DNA of 64,000 nt from Swingsia samuiensis (GTDB lineage: Bacteria; Pseudomonadota; Alphaproteobacteria; Acetobacterales; Acetobacteraceae), in contig NZ_CP038141.1 of NCBI RefSeq assembly GCF_006542355.1, positions 1,742,001 to 1,806,000 on the forward strand, in the 5' to 3' direction. Below, piece after piece: positions 52,855 to 62,171 of this stretch. How positions within the stretch are numbered: position 1 is the first letter of the stretch; each line of letters starts with the position of its first letter. The notes beneath the pieces are model-generated. The model worked only from the letters and a program-made list of their open reading frames with translations, had not been told where the DNA came from and searched no databases. A program made the position numbers and the translations under genes.

Positions 52855-55392
52855 TTATTTGATTGTAAGGGTGGCCAAGGCGGCGAAAGGACTATCAAAG
52901 TGGTTTTTTCGAGAAGGCTTTCTTTTGTTCTGCAAGGCTTGCGGAGGTCGCCGGGAACTGCGGGTCTGTTGATGGGAAAGTAACATAAGAGGAGATGGTG
53001 GCCCAAAGAGATTTGGCTTTAAAACGGCTGGAGGGTGGTGTGCTATTCCCAAGCTTGAGAGGGTAGAGGAGATAGCGGTATTCTTTATGCCTAAACGCGA
53101 GGCGATGTTATTAGGAGCAACATGATGGCGTTTATGGGTTAAGGACGACATTTCTCGGATAAATTTTTCAGCAATATCAATGCGCAGACCATATCCTCCG
53201 GCTTTTAGCCATCCAGGCATCTTGGATACGGTTTCCCAAGGGAGAGATATACGGCTTGCTGGTGTGAAGCTAATGGGCTGATTTCTATGAACATGATTTA
53301 AAAATGTAAGAATATTGAGAGGTCGTTCTCGGAAGAAAGCGGGAAGAAAAATAAAAAAACGGCCAATCATGATGCCCATTTTATGAAGGTATTTTCGGTC
53401 TCGACTAGAAATTTTATGGTCACTAGGCAGAGTTGGAGTGATGGCTCCATCTTCAAATAAACGATGTAAAATACCTCGCAAGACAGGCGTATCCGTAGCT
53501 GCTCTGTTCGCTTTGAATAATAGGTTGAGCTCATTGCGCAAGAATGACGTTATAAAGTGTTGCAAGCGTTGCTCGACAAGGAGTTTTTGGTTGCTATCAG
53601 CAAACTCTCCCGCAAAAAGTTTAATCTTGGGGTCAAGAATAGCTGGTCCAGAAATAAGCTTCCCTAACGGCTTTCCATTCCAGGAAATAACCCCTGATGT
53701 AATATCTAAATTGAGTTCCTGATCGGGTGTGTTTTGCAATAATTTGATGCGGCGTGGAATTTCTTGCAGAAGGGCTTTGCGTCCTGCACGTAAGATTAAT
53801 TCTTGATCAGGGCCGTGTGTGACGTCTGTTTGTAACGTGAAGCCTTCAATTTTCCCAATATTATGGCCTTCTACTATGACGTGCCCATCCGCCGTAACAG
53901 CAGAAAGTAAATTTTGGTCTGTCTCTGCGTCAAAGCGTCTTAAAAGTGTGGTGGCTCGTCGGTCCACAAAGCGTGCAGTAAGGCGTTCATGCAAAGCATC
54001 TGAAAGGAGGTCTTCCACTTCACGGGTGCGTTCTTGCCATATTGTGGAATGGCGGCTCCATTCGCCTCGTGCTGCAACATAGGAGCACACGCGTACACCT
54101 GTCAGGCGGTGCATGAGTGTATCAATATCACCATCTGTTCTCGAAAAACCACGAATATGGCTTTCAAACCATTGGGCAGGAATGGTGCCGTCTTTGAGGA
54201 TATGAAGAAATAACCGACCACATAATCGTGTGTGGCTGTCATCTCCGAGTTTACGGAAGTCTGGAATTTGGCAGACTTCCCACAGAAGAGAGGTAGCACG
54301 TCGGCCTTTAGCGACAGCTTGTATGTCAGGATCGAGAATAAGGTTTTCTAATGTTATGACATCAGATGCCACGCGCCCGGCAGTCAAACCACGCGTAGGT
54401 GGTGCAACGGTAAGACTTGCTAATAGAGCACGTGGGTTCGTGAAGTCTAATTGGCTGTTGCGCCAATAGAGACGTTGAAGAGGGTCAAAACGGTGCTGCT
54501 CGATCGCCTCTACGGTTGCGCCTGACATGGGAGGGCAGTCTGCTGTGGTACCGAAAGAGCCGTCTTTCATTCCTCTTCCCGCACGGCCTGCAATTTGTGC
54601 AATTTCTTGAGGGAAAAGTGGTCGAGGTGATGTTCCATCAAACTTGGAGAGTTGAGCGAGCGCAACATGGTCGACATCCATGTTTAAACCCATGCCAATG
54701 GCATCTGTTGCGACAAGATAGTCGACTTCACGATTTTGATAGAGCTCTACTTGCGCGTTCCGGGTTCGGGGGCTGAGCTGCCCCATGATGACAGCACATC
54801 CCCCACGGCGCCTACGAATGACTTCTGCTAGAGCGTATACTTCCGCCATTGAGAAAGCGACGATGGCGGAGCGGGGAGGAAGGCGGGAAAGTTTTGTCGG
54901 CCCCGTATTGCTCAGATTGGATAGTCGGTTTCGAATGTCAATTTCAATGCCGGGAATAAGTCTTTGTAAGAGGGGGCGTATGGTTTCAGCGCCGAGAAAA
55001 AGTGTTTCGACCGTTCCTCGAGCGTTAAGAATGCGATCAGTAAAAATATGGCCGCGGTCTGGATCAGCAGCGAGTTGTATTTCATCAACAGCGACAAATT
55101 CAGCTTTTCGGTCCAAAGGCATTGCTTCAACCGTACAGGAGAACCATTTGGCTCCTGGAGGAATAATTTTTTCTTCTCCAGTAATAAGAGCGACAGACCG
55201 CTCTCCCTTTGCTTTGACAAGGCGCTCGTAGTTTTCGCGTGCGAGTAGACGTAAGGGAAAGCCGATAATTCCAGATGAGTGCGCCATCATGCGTGTTAAT
55301 GCATAATGGGTTTTACCGGTATTGGTTGGACCAAGTGCTGCACGTATAGTGCTTGGCATGGTATGGTGTAGTGTGTGAGATGCACTCTTCAT
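52855..55392 (-). CDS. SUV3-like ATP-dependent RNA helicase
   Basis: 845 residues, superfamily 2. Walker A GPTNTGKTH (21-29), DEIQ box (103-106), then LFLGAETIRPL and the C-terminal RecA-like motifs ATDAIGMGLNMDVDHV and QIAGRAGR. This is the SUV3 signature set; in mitochondria SUV3 works in RNA decay. The last 40 or so residues are basic and disordered (RSSRRPPQALQNKRKPSRKN) and may bind RNA. Linked with the Hsp15-like and ferredoxin genes downstream, a recurrent alphaproteobacterial trio. Confidence 0.9.
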   Translation of the reverse strand: MKSASHTLHHTMPSTIRAALGPTNTGKTHYALTRMMAHSSGIIGFPLRLLARENYERLVKAKGERSVALITGEEKIIPPGAKWFSCTVEAMPLDRKAEFVAVDEIQLAADPDRGHIFTDRILNARGTVETLFLGAETIRPLLQRLIPGIEIDIRNRLSNLSNTGPTKLSRLPPRSAIVAFSMAEVYALAEVIRRRRGGCAVIMGQLSPRTRNAQVELYQNREVDYLVATDAIGMGLNMDVDHVALAQLSKFDGTSPRPLFPQEIAQIAGRAGRGMKDGSFGTTADCPPMSGATVEAIEQHRFDPLQRLYWRNSQLDFTNPRALLASLTVAPPTRGLTAGRVASDVITLENLILDPDIQAVAKGRRATSLLWEVCQIPDFRKLGDDSHTRLCGRLFLHILKDGTIPAQWFESHIRGFSRTDGDIDTLMHRLTGVRVCSYVAARGEWSRHSTIWQERTREVEDLLSDALHERLTARFVDRRATTLLRRFDAETDQNLLSAVTADGHVIVEGHNIGKIEGFTLQTDVTHGPDQELILRAGRKALLQEIPRRIKLLQNTPDQELNLDITSGVISWNGKPLGKLISGPAILDPKIKLFAGEFADSNQKLLVEQRLQHFITSFLRNELNLLFKANRAATDTPVLRGILHRLFEDGAITPTLPSDHKISSRDRKYLHKMGIMIGRFFIFLPAFFRERPLNILTFLNHVHRNQPISFTPASRISLPWETVSKMPGWLKAGGYGLRIDIAEKFIREMSSLTHKRHHVAPNNIASRLGIKNTAISSTLSSLGIAHHPPAVLKPNLFGPPSPLMLLSHQQTRSSRRPPQALQNKRKPSRKNHFDSPFAALATLTIK

Positions 55393-55465
55393 AATCTCAT
55401 GGTCGTGGTCTTAAGGAAGAAAAGCAAGTTCTAGAACAGCATCAGACATAATATTTTAGGAAAAA

Positions 55466-56869
55466 ATGATGAAAAACACCCCTGAATTACCATTTGTATC
55501 CCTTTCAGATGCTTCTTTCGTAAGGGACTTGCATATTGTTTCAATACAGAATGACTTGGTCATTAAGAATCTTACGGCTCCTTTTTCGGAATTTTTGGCA
55601 GGACAAGGATTTTCCGTTTCTGCAGGTTCTTTCGTGCTTATTCCCGGTGGGAACGGTGTTGACGGCGCGTTGTTCTGTATTGACCCATCTGAGCAGAATG
55701 ATCCGACTGTTTTTGGGAAATTAGGGAGTGCTTTGCCGAAAGGTGACTGGCGTATTGTGTTGCACGATCTGGATGAAGTTGTTCGCCAAACAGCTTTAAT
55801 TGGATTTGGTATGGGGGTGTATCGTTATCATGTTGCTGAACGTACAGAATCTCAAAAAGTTAGAATTGTTATTTCTGAAGTAGATTCGAAGGCAGTATCG
55901 GTTCTTAGGGCTAATTGGTTGGGGCGAGACCTCATCAATACACCTGCAAATTTGTTAGGCCCTCAGGAGTTGGCACAATGCGCGCAAGATGAATTGGTCG
56001 CACGTGGAGCCGAAGTTTCTGTTGTACAAGGGGATGACTTAGAGAAAGAATATCCTTGTCTGGCTGCGGTGGGGGCTGGTTCGGACCGTGCATCTGCGGT
56101 TGTTATCGCACGATGGAAAGCACGGGAAGGGGCACCAAGAATATCACTCGTTGGAAAAGGTGTATGTTTCGACACGGGTGGGTATGACCTTAAACCTGCG
56201 TCCGGAATGTTACGGATGAAAAAGGATATGGGTGGAGCAGCGTTAATGCTGTCTGTGATGGCTGCTGCCATCGATATGCAACTGGACGTGGATTTGGAGC
56301 TCCGCCTTGGGTGTGTTGAAAATAGTGTTTCTGGGCATGCTATGAGGCCGGGAGATGTGCTTCTGACACGCAGCGGTCGTTATGTTGAAGTTGGCAATAC
56401 AGATGCAGAAGGCCGCTTAGTTCTTTGTGATCTTTTAGCAGAGGCATCAGAAAGTCACCCAGATTATATTATCGATGCTGCCACTTTAACAGGAGCAGCT
56501 CGTGTGGCTCTTGGCCCTGATTTGCCAGCTTTATTTAGTAATGATGATGTTTTGGCTGATTGTCTTTTAAAAGCGGGGGAGAAAGCGGCTGATCCCCTAT
56601 GGCGTTTGCCTTTGTGGAAAAAATACGATCAGTGGTTGGATAGCAAAATTGCAGATTTAAATAATGTAACATCCAAACCTATGGCTGGGGCGATTACCGC
56701 AGCTCTGTATCTTCAGCGCTTTATTCCCGAAAGTCAGAAATGGGCTCATATTGATACGTATGGATGGAATGATTCGACAACATATGGCCGGCCTGAAGGG
56801 GGTGAAACTTTGGCACTTCATGCCGTTTTGGGAATGATTTCAGACATCAAGCCGGTATTCGCAAAATGA
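55466..56869 (+). CDS. Leucyl aminopeptidase family (M17) protein
   Basis: 467 residues. The two-zinc M17 core is intact: VGKGVCFDTGGYDLKP (about 229-244, metal and catalytic Lys/Asp), KKDMGGAA, and NTDAEGRLVLCDL (near 311-323). The N-terminal domain is short and divergent. The enzyme removes N-terminal residues such as leucine. AGGAAAAA precedes the ATG; a second ATG follows at 55469. It is divergent from the SUV3-like helicase with 73 bases between. Confidence 0.93.
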   Translation: MMKNTPELPFVSLSDASFVRDLHIVSIQNDLVIKNLTAPFSEFLAGQGFSVSAGSFVLIPGGNGVDGALFCIDPSEQNDPTVFGKLGSALPKGDWRIVLHDLDEVVRQTALIGFGMGVYRYHVAERTESQKVRIVISEVDSKAVSVLRANWLGRDLINTPANLLGPQELAQCAQDELVARGAEVSVVQGDDLEKEYPCLAAVGAGSDRASAVVIARWKAREGAPRISLVGKGVCFDTGGYDLKPASGMLRMKKDMGGAALMLSVMAAAIDMQLDVDLELRLGCVENSVSGHAMRPGDVLLTRSGRYVEVGNTDAEGRLVLCDLLAEASESHPDYIIDAATLTGAARVALGPDLPALFSNDDVLADCLLKAGEKAADPLWRLPLWKKYDQWLDSKIADLNNVTSKPMAGAITAALYLQRFIPESQKWAHIDTYGWNDSTTYGRPEGGETLALHAVLGMISDIKPVFAK

Positions 56870-57130
56870 GGGGCTGCATTGCACTATAATTTTTAACACA
56901 TCGAAACGGATTTATTGTAAGATGGTTACGTAAGGGCAGTTAAGTATCATTTATTAAATTGCGTGCAGCTTGTTTTGATAACACCACTTGTGAAATTGTT
57001 TCGGAGCACCAAGATAAAGCAAACTGCGCTTTGATCTTGATATTTGATGAAGCCCGTATGTCTAATTTGCCGCAGAGGCGGTTTCATTCCCTCGCTAAAA
57101 CAGGGGGGAATATAATTTATGGAGAAGAAA

Positions 57131-57538
57131 ATGCCTCAGGCTAGCAATGATCAATTGTTAAACTTGTTGTGCGATACAGTTTCATCAATGGTTCGTCGTG
57201 ATGGACCAGATCTTTCTGCGCGTCAGCTTGCTGTTTTTTTGACGTGTTATTTGAAAGAGGGAGCGCATACCGTTCGTGGTTTGGCATCAGATTTAAAAGT
57301 CTCTAAACCAGCCATTACACGTGCATTGGACCGGTTAGGGGAGCTCGATCTCGCTCGTCGTAAGGTGGATCCTTTGGATCGTCGGTCTGTTTTGGTTCAG
57401 CGTACGTTAAAAGGTTCTGCTTTCTTGCGTGAAATGCGTGCTGTTATGATTGAGGCAGCCGATGGGCGCAGCCTTGTTCAGGAAGAGCGCCTGGCTACAT
57501 CTGTGGAGCGCATTACACCCCGTCGCGCTGCGGGTTAA
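57131..57538 (+). CDS. MarR family transcriptional regulator
   Basis: 135 residues from ATG 57131, which has GGAG 6 bases upstream; another in-frame ATG is at 57119. The winged helix-turn-helix is clear: TVRGLASDLKVSKPAITRALDRLGELDLARRKVDPLDRRSVLVQRT (about 50-97). The N-terminal helix is short and the C-terminal dimerisation helices are atypical, ending in a basic tail. It ends 1 base before the end of the opposing WecA-like gene. Target genes are unknown. The 261 bases upstream show no other gene or clear operator. Confidence 0.85.
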   Translation: MPQASNDQLLNLLCDTVSSMVRRDGPDLSARQLAVFLTCYLKEGAHTVRGLASDLKVSKPAITRALDRLGELDLARRKVDPLDRRSVLVQRTLKGSAFLREMRAVMIEAADGRSLVQEERLATSVERITPRRAAG

Positions 57539-57539
57539 T

Positions 57540-58505
57540 TTACCACCGTTCTTTCACGCGGGCTTTGGCTCGTGTGAAAATATATCCTGTCCAAAGGAAC
57601 TGTGGGATCATAATTGTAATAAAGGCCGTTGATAAAGGGAGTGTTAGAAACATGATTGCTCCCCATATCGTAAAGAGCCAGTAAATGAGTGTAACGAGAG
57701 GCATCGGCAAACCAGAGCGCACAGCAAGCTGGTAGAGATGCCCACGATGGGCATGGGCCAGTTTATCTCCTGCTAGCGCTCGCCGAACGAGCGTAAAGCT
57801 GACATCCCATAAAATTCCAGCCAGTAATGCGATAACGAAAAGTGTTACCTCGTAATCTTTGGACATTGCAGCCCAAGCCATAATGAGTGCACCGGCTTGG
57901 CTGCCAACATCTCCCATAAAAATTTGAGCTTTAGGAAAATTCCATGGAAGGAAGGCTGCAAAACAGAGGGCCAGCAAATCCAAGGGAATAGAATGCACAT
58001 TGACGGCGGCCAGAAGAAAGGCAGCCAACATCATTGTGCCAGCAGCAAGGCCATTAATGCCGTCGATAAAATTGAGAGCATTTGTGATGAAGACAGATAA
58101 AAGCAAAATAGGAATAATGTAGGCCCAAGGTACAGATGTGCTCATAAAGATGAGCATGCTCGCAATGAATTGTGCAGCTAACTTATAACGCGCTGGAAAA
58201 GAATAGATATCGTCAAGCCATGAGATCAGCGCTAAAAAGGCCACGCCACACATAAGACAGAGTGTAGGGATATTAAAAGCAGACTGGCCTGTTGCAATAT
58301 GACATAAAGGAAGACAGATCAGAAAAGCACCAATGATCCCGATCCCTCCACCTTTTGGTGTGGGGCGTGTATGAGAACTACGATGGCCGGGATGATCCAT
58401 GACACCAGCCCGGATCATCACGATTATGAGGGCTGAACAAATTAATATTGCAGCACAGTCTGGTAGTACAAAACCAGAAAGAAATGAGTTTAACGAAAAG
58501 AGCAT
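57540..58505 (-). CDS. WecA/WbpL-like undecaprenyl-phosphate sugar-1-phosphate transferase
   Basis: 321 residues, about 10 membrane spans, MraY/WecA (family GPT). Motifs: GVMDHPGHRSSHTRPTPKGGG near the N-terminus, NALNFIDGINGLAAG in the middle (catalytic Asp) and IFMGDVGSQAGAL. It moves a HexNAc-1-phosphate from UDP-sugar to undecaprenyl phosphate, priming O-antigen or exopolysaccharide synthesis. It is divergent, with 45 bases between, from the WbpM-like epimerase/dehydratase gene, which may supply its substrate. Confidence 0.9.
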   Translation of the reverse strand: MLFSLNSFLSGFVLPDCAAILICSALIIVMIRAGVMDHPGHRSSHTRPTPKGGGIGIIGAFLICLPLCHIATGQSAFNIPTLCLMCGVAFLALISWLDDIYSFPARYKLAAQFIASMLIFMSTSVPWAYIIPILLLSVFITNALNFIDGINGLAAGTMMLAAFLLAAVNVHSIPLDLLALCFAAFLPWNFPKAQIFMGDVGSQAGALIMAWAAMSKDYEVTLFVIALLAGILWDVSFTLVRRALAGDKLAHAHRGHLYQLAVRSGLPMPLVTLIYWLFTIWGAIMFLTLPLSTAFITIMIPQFLWTGYIFTRAKARVKERW

Positions 58506-58550
58506 GATCTGACTTTATGGTATTTGGTGTTTTAGCGCTATAAGGGAGAT

Positions 58551-60554
58551 GTGAAAGTGACGCTATCTCCCGACTCCCATTCTTTATTTGGCTCATCCTC
58601 AAAGAGTAAGAGCAACACGACGGTGCGTGCGCGTCGTATTGCTCTTAACGTTTTGTTTGATGGTGTTGTTTCTGCACTAGCAGCGCCTTTCGCTCGCTGG
58701 CTTGCGGATCCTCATGGTGGGTTGTTGCATCCTTTATGGTTTATTGCAGGAGGGGGGATTACGCTTTTAGTGAGTGGTGTTCCTTTTCGGATGCCGCAGC
58801 AATATTGGCGTTTTTCAGGAGTAGCAGATCTTTTTAGTATAGCTTGTGCGTCGGCTTTAAGCGCAATTCTGTTTACTCTTTTGCTTTGGGTAACGGGATA
58901 TCCTGATCCGAGTCTGACCTTCCCTATCATTTATGCTCTTGTTTTGCTGACATCCTTAGGGGCCATCCGGATGGGATGGCGTCTGGCGGCACGTCGAAAG
59001 AATTTTTTTGCGGAGAGAGAGCGCGTTATATTGCTGGGTGCTGACTATGAGGCAGATCTTTTTATACGCGCGATGGAGAGAGATCATCAAAAGGCTCGGC
59101 GTGTCATTGGGCTATTAACAGGGCGCCATCAGGTGGGACGCCGTATCCATAGTTCGCCGATTATGGGAACGATTGATGAAGTGCCGAGTATTTTGGAGAA
59201 GATGGCACATAATCATAAGTTGCCAGATACGTTGGTTATTACTTCTCCGGAGTTAAGAGGCGCTAAACTCTCACAAATTCTGGATGCTGCACGGCAGTAT
59301 GGTGTGGATGTTCAGAGAACGCCGTCTCTGACGGCCTTAAAGCCTGCGGATAGTGTTGAGCTTCGCCCTATTGCTATTGAAGATTTATTAAACCGCCCAC
59401 AGGTTGCTCTTAACTCAGAAGGGATGAGCCGTCTTATAGCGGGGCAGGTGATTGCTGTAACAGGAGCAGGTGGGAGCATTGGTTCAGAACTAGTTCGGCA
59501 AATTGCCCAATTTGAGCCGCAAGCTATTCTTTTAATTGAGAATAGTGAATATGCGCTTTGGCAAATCGATCTAGATCTCTTAGATCGTGCCCCGAATATT
59601 CAAAGATATCGTATCATTGCAGATGTCCGTGATCGGAAAAGGATTGCGGAGGTTTTTGAGCAATATCGTCCGCATGTTGTTTTTCATGCGGCTGCACTGA
59701 AACATGTTCCTCTTGTGGAAGCCAATCCAATTGAAGGCGTGCTGACCAACGTTATTGGGACACGTATTGTACTGGACGAATCTGAGCGGGCCAATGTTCA
59801 GGCTCTGGTGATGATTTCAACAGATAAGGCTGTAAATCCATCGAGTTTGATGGGGGCGAGCAAAAGATGTGCTGAAATTTATGGTCAGGCTCTGGATATG
59901 CGCGCCCGTGCAGGTCAGGGCGGTTTGCGTTGTGTGACTGTGCGGTTCGGGAATGTGTTGGGTTCGACAGGATCTGTTGTACCGTTATTTCGCCGGCAGC
60001 TTGAACAAGGTGGGCCTTTGACGGTGACCCATCCAGATATGACGCGGTATTTTATGACTATTCCAGAAGCCGTCGGCTTAGTGCTTCAAGCCGCCGTGCG
60101 TGGAACACAGGATACAGCAGGCGAACAAGCAACAGATTTGCGTTTAAAGCAGGGTGGTATTTTCGTTTTGGATATGGGAGATCCAGTTCGGATTATGGAT
60201 CTGGCTTATCAAATGATCCGCTTGGCTGGTTTAAAGCCCGAAGTTGATATTGAAGTGCGCGTAACAGGCTTGCGTCCTGGTGAAAAATTGTATGAAGAAC
60301 TTTTTCATGGTCGAGAAGCCCCTGTGCCGACCGATGCTCCCGGCTTGCGTATTGCCTCTCCTCGGACAGTGGACTTTGAGATTGTTTCCCAAGCGATGGA
60401 TGATCTCGAAAAGGCATGCGCTCATGAAGATATAACAGAAGTGATGTCCATTCTTTATCGACTGGTGCCAGAATTTAATCATAATTGGGAAGGAAAGGTA
60501 TCGTCGGGTTTGGTCGATACACCTTCTGAGAAAGAGGTAGAACCGCATGAGTAA
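58551..60554 (+). CDS. CapD/WbpM-like nucleotide-sugar epimerase/dehydratase
   Basis: 667 residues. Four N-terminal spans (about 20-150) are followed by a CoA-binding-like fold and an SDR catalytic domain: VTGAGGSIGSE (near 304-314) and STDKAVNPSSLMGASKR (near 420-435), where the usual catalytic Tyr is Met as in WbpM. Such enzymes make UDP-2-acetamido-2,6-dideoxy-4-keto-hexoses. The product could then be aminated by the DegT-like aminotransferase, which overlaps this gene by 8 bases. The start is GTG. Confidence 0.9.
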   Translation: MKVTLSPDSHSLFGSSSKSKSNTTVRARRIALNVLFDGVVSALAAPFARWLADPHGGLLHPLWFIAGGGITLLVSGVPFRMPQQYWRFSGVADLFSIACASALSAILFTLLLWVTGYPDPSLTFPIIYALVLLTSLGAIRMGWRLAARRKNFFAERERVILLGADYEADLFIRAMERDHQKARRVIGLLTGRHQVGRRIHSSPIMGTIDEVPSILEKMAHNHKLPDTLVITSPELRGAKLSQILDAARQYGVDVQRTPSLTALKPADSVELRPIAIEDLLNRPQVALNSEGMSRLIAGQVIAVTGAGGSIGSELVRQIAQFEPQAILLIENSEYALWQIDLDLLDRAPNIQRYRIIADVRDRKRIAEVFEQYRPHVVFHAAALKHVPLVEANPIEGVLTNVIGTRIVLDESERANVQALVMISTDKAVNPSSLMGASKRCAEIYGQALDMRARAGQGGLRCVTVRFGNVLGSTGSVVPLFRRQLEQGGPLTVTHPDMTRYFMTIPEAVGLVLQAAVRGTQDTAGEQATDLRLKQGGIFVLDMGDPVRIMDLAYQMIRLAGLKPEVDIEVRVTGLRPGEKLYEELFHGREAPVPTDAPGLRIASPRTVDFEIVSQAMDDLEKACAHEDITEVMSILYRLVPEFNHNWEGKVSSGLVDTPSEKEVEPHE

Positions 60555-61692
60555 TCCAATTGCCTTCCTTGATTTGCCTCGCCAACAAAAACGTTTGCAA
60601 GGTACAATTCAACGCCGAATTGATACCGTTCTTCAACACTGTCGCTTTGTGATGGGGCCTGAAGTTGAGGAGTTAGAACAGCGGTTGGCAGCCTTCGGCG
60701 GGGCTAAATATGCTATTGGTGTTTCTTCGGGAACAGATGCATTGTTGATGGTTTTGATGGCCGAACAGGTTGGCCCTGGAGATGCTGTTTTTCTTCCTGC
60801 GTTTACTTACACGGCAACGGCAGAAGTTGTTCTTCTTTTAGGGGCAACGCCCGTTTTTGTGGATGTTGATCCGAACACTTTTCAAATCAGTTTGTCTTCG
60901 CTTGCGCAGCGGGTTGAGGATGTAAAAAAAGCGGATGAACTGGATCCAAGAATTATTATTGGTGTAGATTTATTTGGGCAGCCCGCTCCGTGGAATGAAC
61001 TGAAGTCTTTCGCTCAAAAGGAAGGGCTGATTTTAATTGCAGATTGTGCACAGTCTTTCGGTGCTTCTTATCAGGGGCGTCGCCTTGGGCATGAAGCACG
61101 TGCAACAACATTATCTTTCTTCCCATCCAAACCCTTAGGTGGGTATGGAGATGGGGGTGCTATTCTAACAGATGACGAGGATTTAGCCGCACAATACCGC
61201 TCTTTGCGCACGCATGGAGAGGGGAAAACCCGATATGAAGTTGAAAAGATCGGGATTAATGGTCGGCTTGATACGTTGCAGGCTGCTGTTCTTCTTGCGA
61301 AGTTAGATGCATTCGAGGGAGAGTTGGAACGGCGTGAGCAAATTGCCACAATGTATGATGCAGGAATGCCAGCTGGTATTGTGGCTCCTGCGCGTGTCCC
61401 CAATAGCAAAAGCGCTTGGGCCATTTATACGGTCTTGTTGCCGAATGAAGAAAAAAGGAATGATTTGCAGTCTTTTTTGAAAGAAAAAGGGATTCCGACG
61501 GCTATTTATTACCCTAAACCATTACACTATCAGCCTGCATATCAAGAACACCATGATGGGGCTTCTTTACCTGTATCGGAAGGTTTGGGAGCGAAGGTTT
61601 TAGCGCTGCCTATTCATCCTGAATTAACAGATGATGAGGTAGAAAGAATAATAAAAGCGTTGAATGAATGGTCTAAAGACAATCTGTCATGA
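60547..61692 (+). CDS. DegT/DnrJ/EryC1 sugar aminotransferase
   Basis: 381 residues, PLP-dependent. The GTDAL loop (ISSGTDAL type, about 59-65) binds phosphate, the DCAQSFGA motif supplies the Asp, and the PLP Lys lies in FFPSKPLGGYGDGGA (about residue 194). The family adds an amino group to 4-keto or 3-keto nucleotide sugars. Overlaps of 8 bases with the WbpM-like gene and 4 bases with the next gene mark one operon. The likely product is a UDP-amino-dideoxysugar for a surface polysaccharide. Confidence 0.9.
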   Translation: MSNPIAFLDLPRQQKRLQGTIQRRIDTVLQHCRFVMGPEVEELEQRLAAFGGAKYAIGVSSGTDALLMVLMAEQVGPGDAVFLPAFTYTATAEVVLLLGATPVFVDVDPNTFQISLSSLAQRVEDVKKADELDPRIIIGVDLFGQPAPWNELKSFAQKEGLILIADCAQSFGASYQGRRLGHEARATTLSFFPSKPLGGYGDGGAILTDDEDLAAQYRSLRTHGEGKTRYEVEKIGINGRLDTLQAAVLLAKLDAFEGELERREQIATMYDAGMPAGIVAPARVPNSKSAWAIYTVLLPNEEKRNDLQSFLKEKGIPTAIYYPKPLHYQPAYQEHHDGASLPVSEGLGAKVLALPIHPELTDDEVERIIKALNEWSKDNLS

Positions 61693-62108
61693 GACGTGAG
61701 CATAAGTTTTTAATGTTATTTGGCGTTGCTGTTTTCGTTCCGGTAAGCGTGATTTGGTATGTTGCTTGGCCGCTCATTCATCCGTGGGATTTACCTCAGG
61801 TGGATCAGGGAGAGATGGTTAAGCCGATCAAACATCGTTTAACGGATGACGAAACTAGGCAGGTTAATACGTGGATTCAATCACATAAGACAGGGTGGGG
61901 GCCACAAGGAGAGCTGCCGCCTTCGCAAGGGAATATTGTTATTTCAATGCAAGGGGCAGATTTGAAAAAATCGGTTATTCTCTCGATTTGGAAAAATCGG
62001 CATCAGCCTTATGTACTAGGTATTCAGCTTATGGAGCATGGTCCATATAGGATGCATACCTATGACAAAGAAGATTTGAAAGATCTGAAAGTGTTGGGTG
62101 TTCAGTAA
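61689..62108 (+). CDS. Small membrane-anchored protein of unknown function
   Basis: 139 residues. One N-terminal membrane span (about 8-30, FLMLFGVAVFVPVSVIWYVAW) with the rest probably periplasmic, containing strand-like segments (GNIVISMQGADLKKSVILSIWKN). No family recognised. It overlaps the aminotransferase stop by 4 bases (ATGA), so it is made with the sugar-modification enzymes. A role in export or assembly of the polysaccharide is only a guess from position. Confidence 0.7.
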   Translation: MRREHKFLMLFGVAVFVPVSVIWYVAWPLIHPWDLPQVDQGEMVKPIKHRLTDDETRQVNTWIQSHKTGWGPQGELPPSQGNIVISMQGADLKKSVILSIWKNRHQPYVLGIQLMEHGPYRMHTYDKEDLKDLKVLGVQ

Positions 62109-62124
62109 GGTTTAAGACATCATA

Positions 62125-62164
62125 TATTATTTTGGCACTCATAATAACGAGAGCCAAAATAATA
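62125..62164. terminator. Bidirectional terminator, AT-rich
   Basis: 12-bp perfect arms TATTATTTTGGC (62125-62136) and GCCAAAATAATA (62153-62164) with a 16-base loop, between convergent genes. The TTTT/AAAA parts of the stem act as the U-rich end in either direction. Confidence 0.6.
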
Positions 62165-62171
62165 AACCAAT

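Noticed and set aside
54785-55231. 148-codon frame opposite the SUV3-like helicase
   Set aside because: It lies fully inside a well-supported gene and its translation has no domain or sensible composition.
56959-57144. 61-codon frame upstream of the MarR gene
   Set aside because: It would start with TTG, has no Shine-Dalgarno site and overlaps the supported MarR start in another frame.
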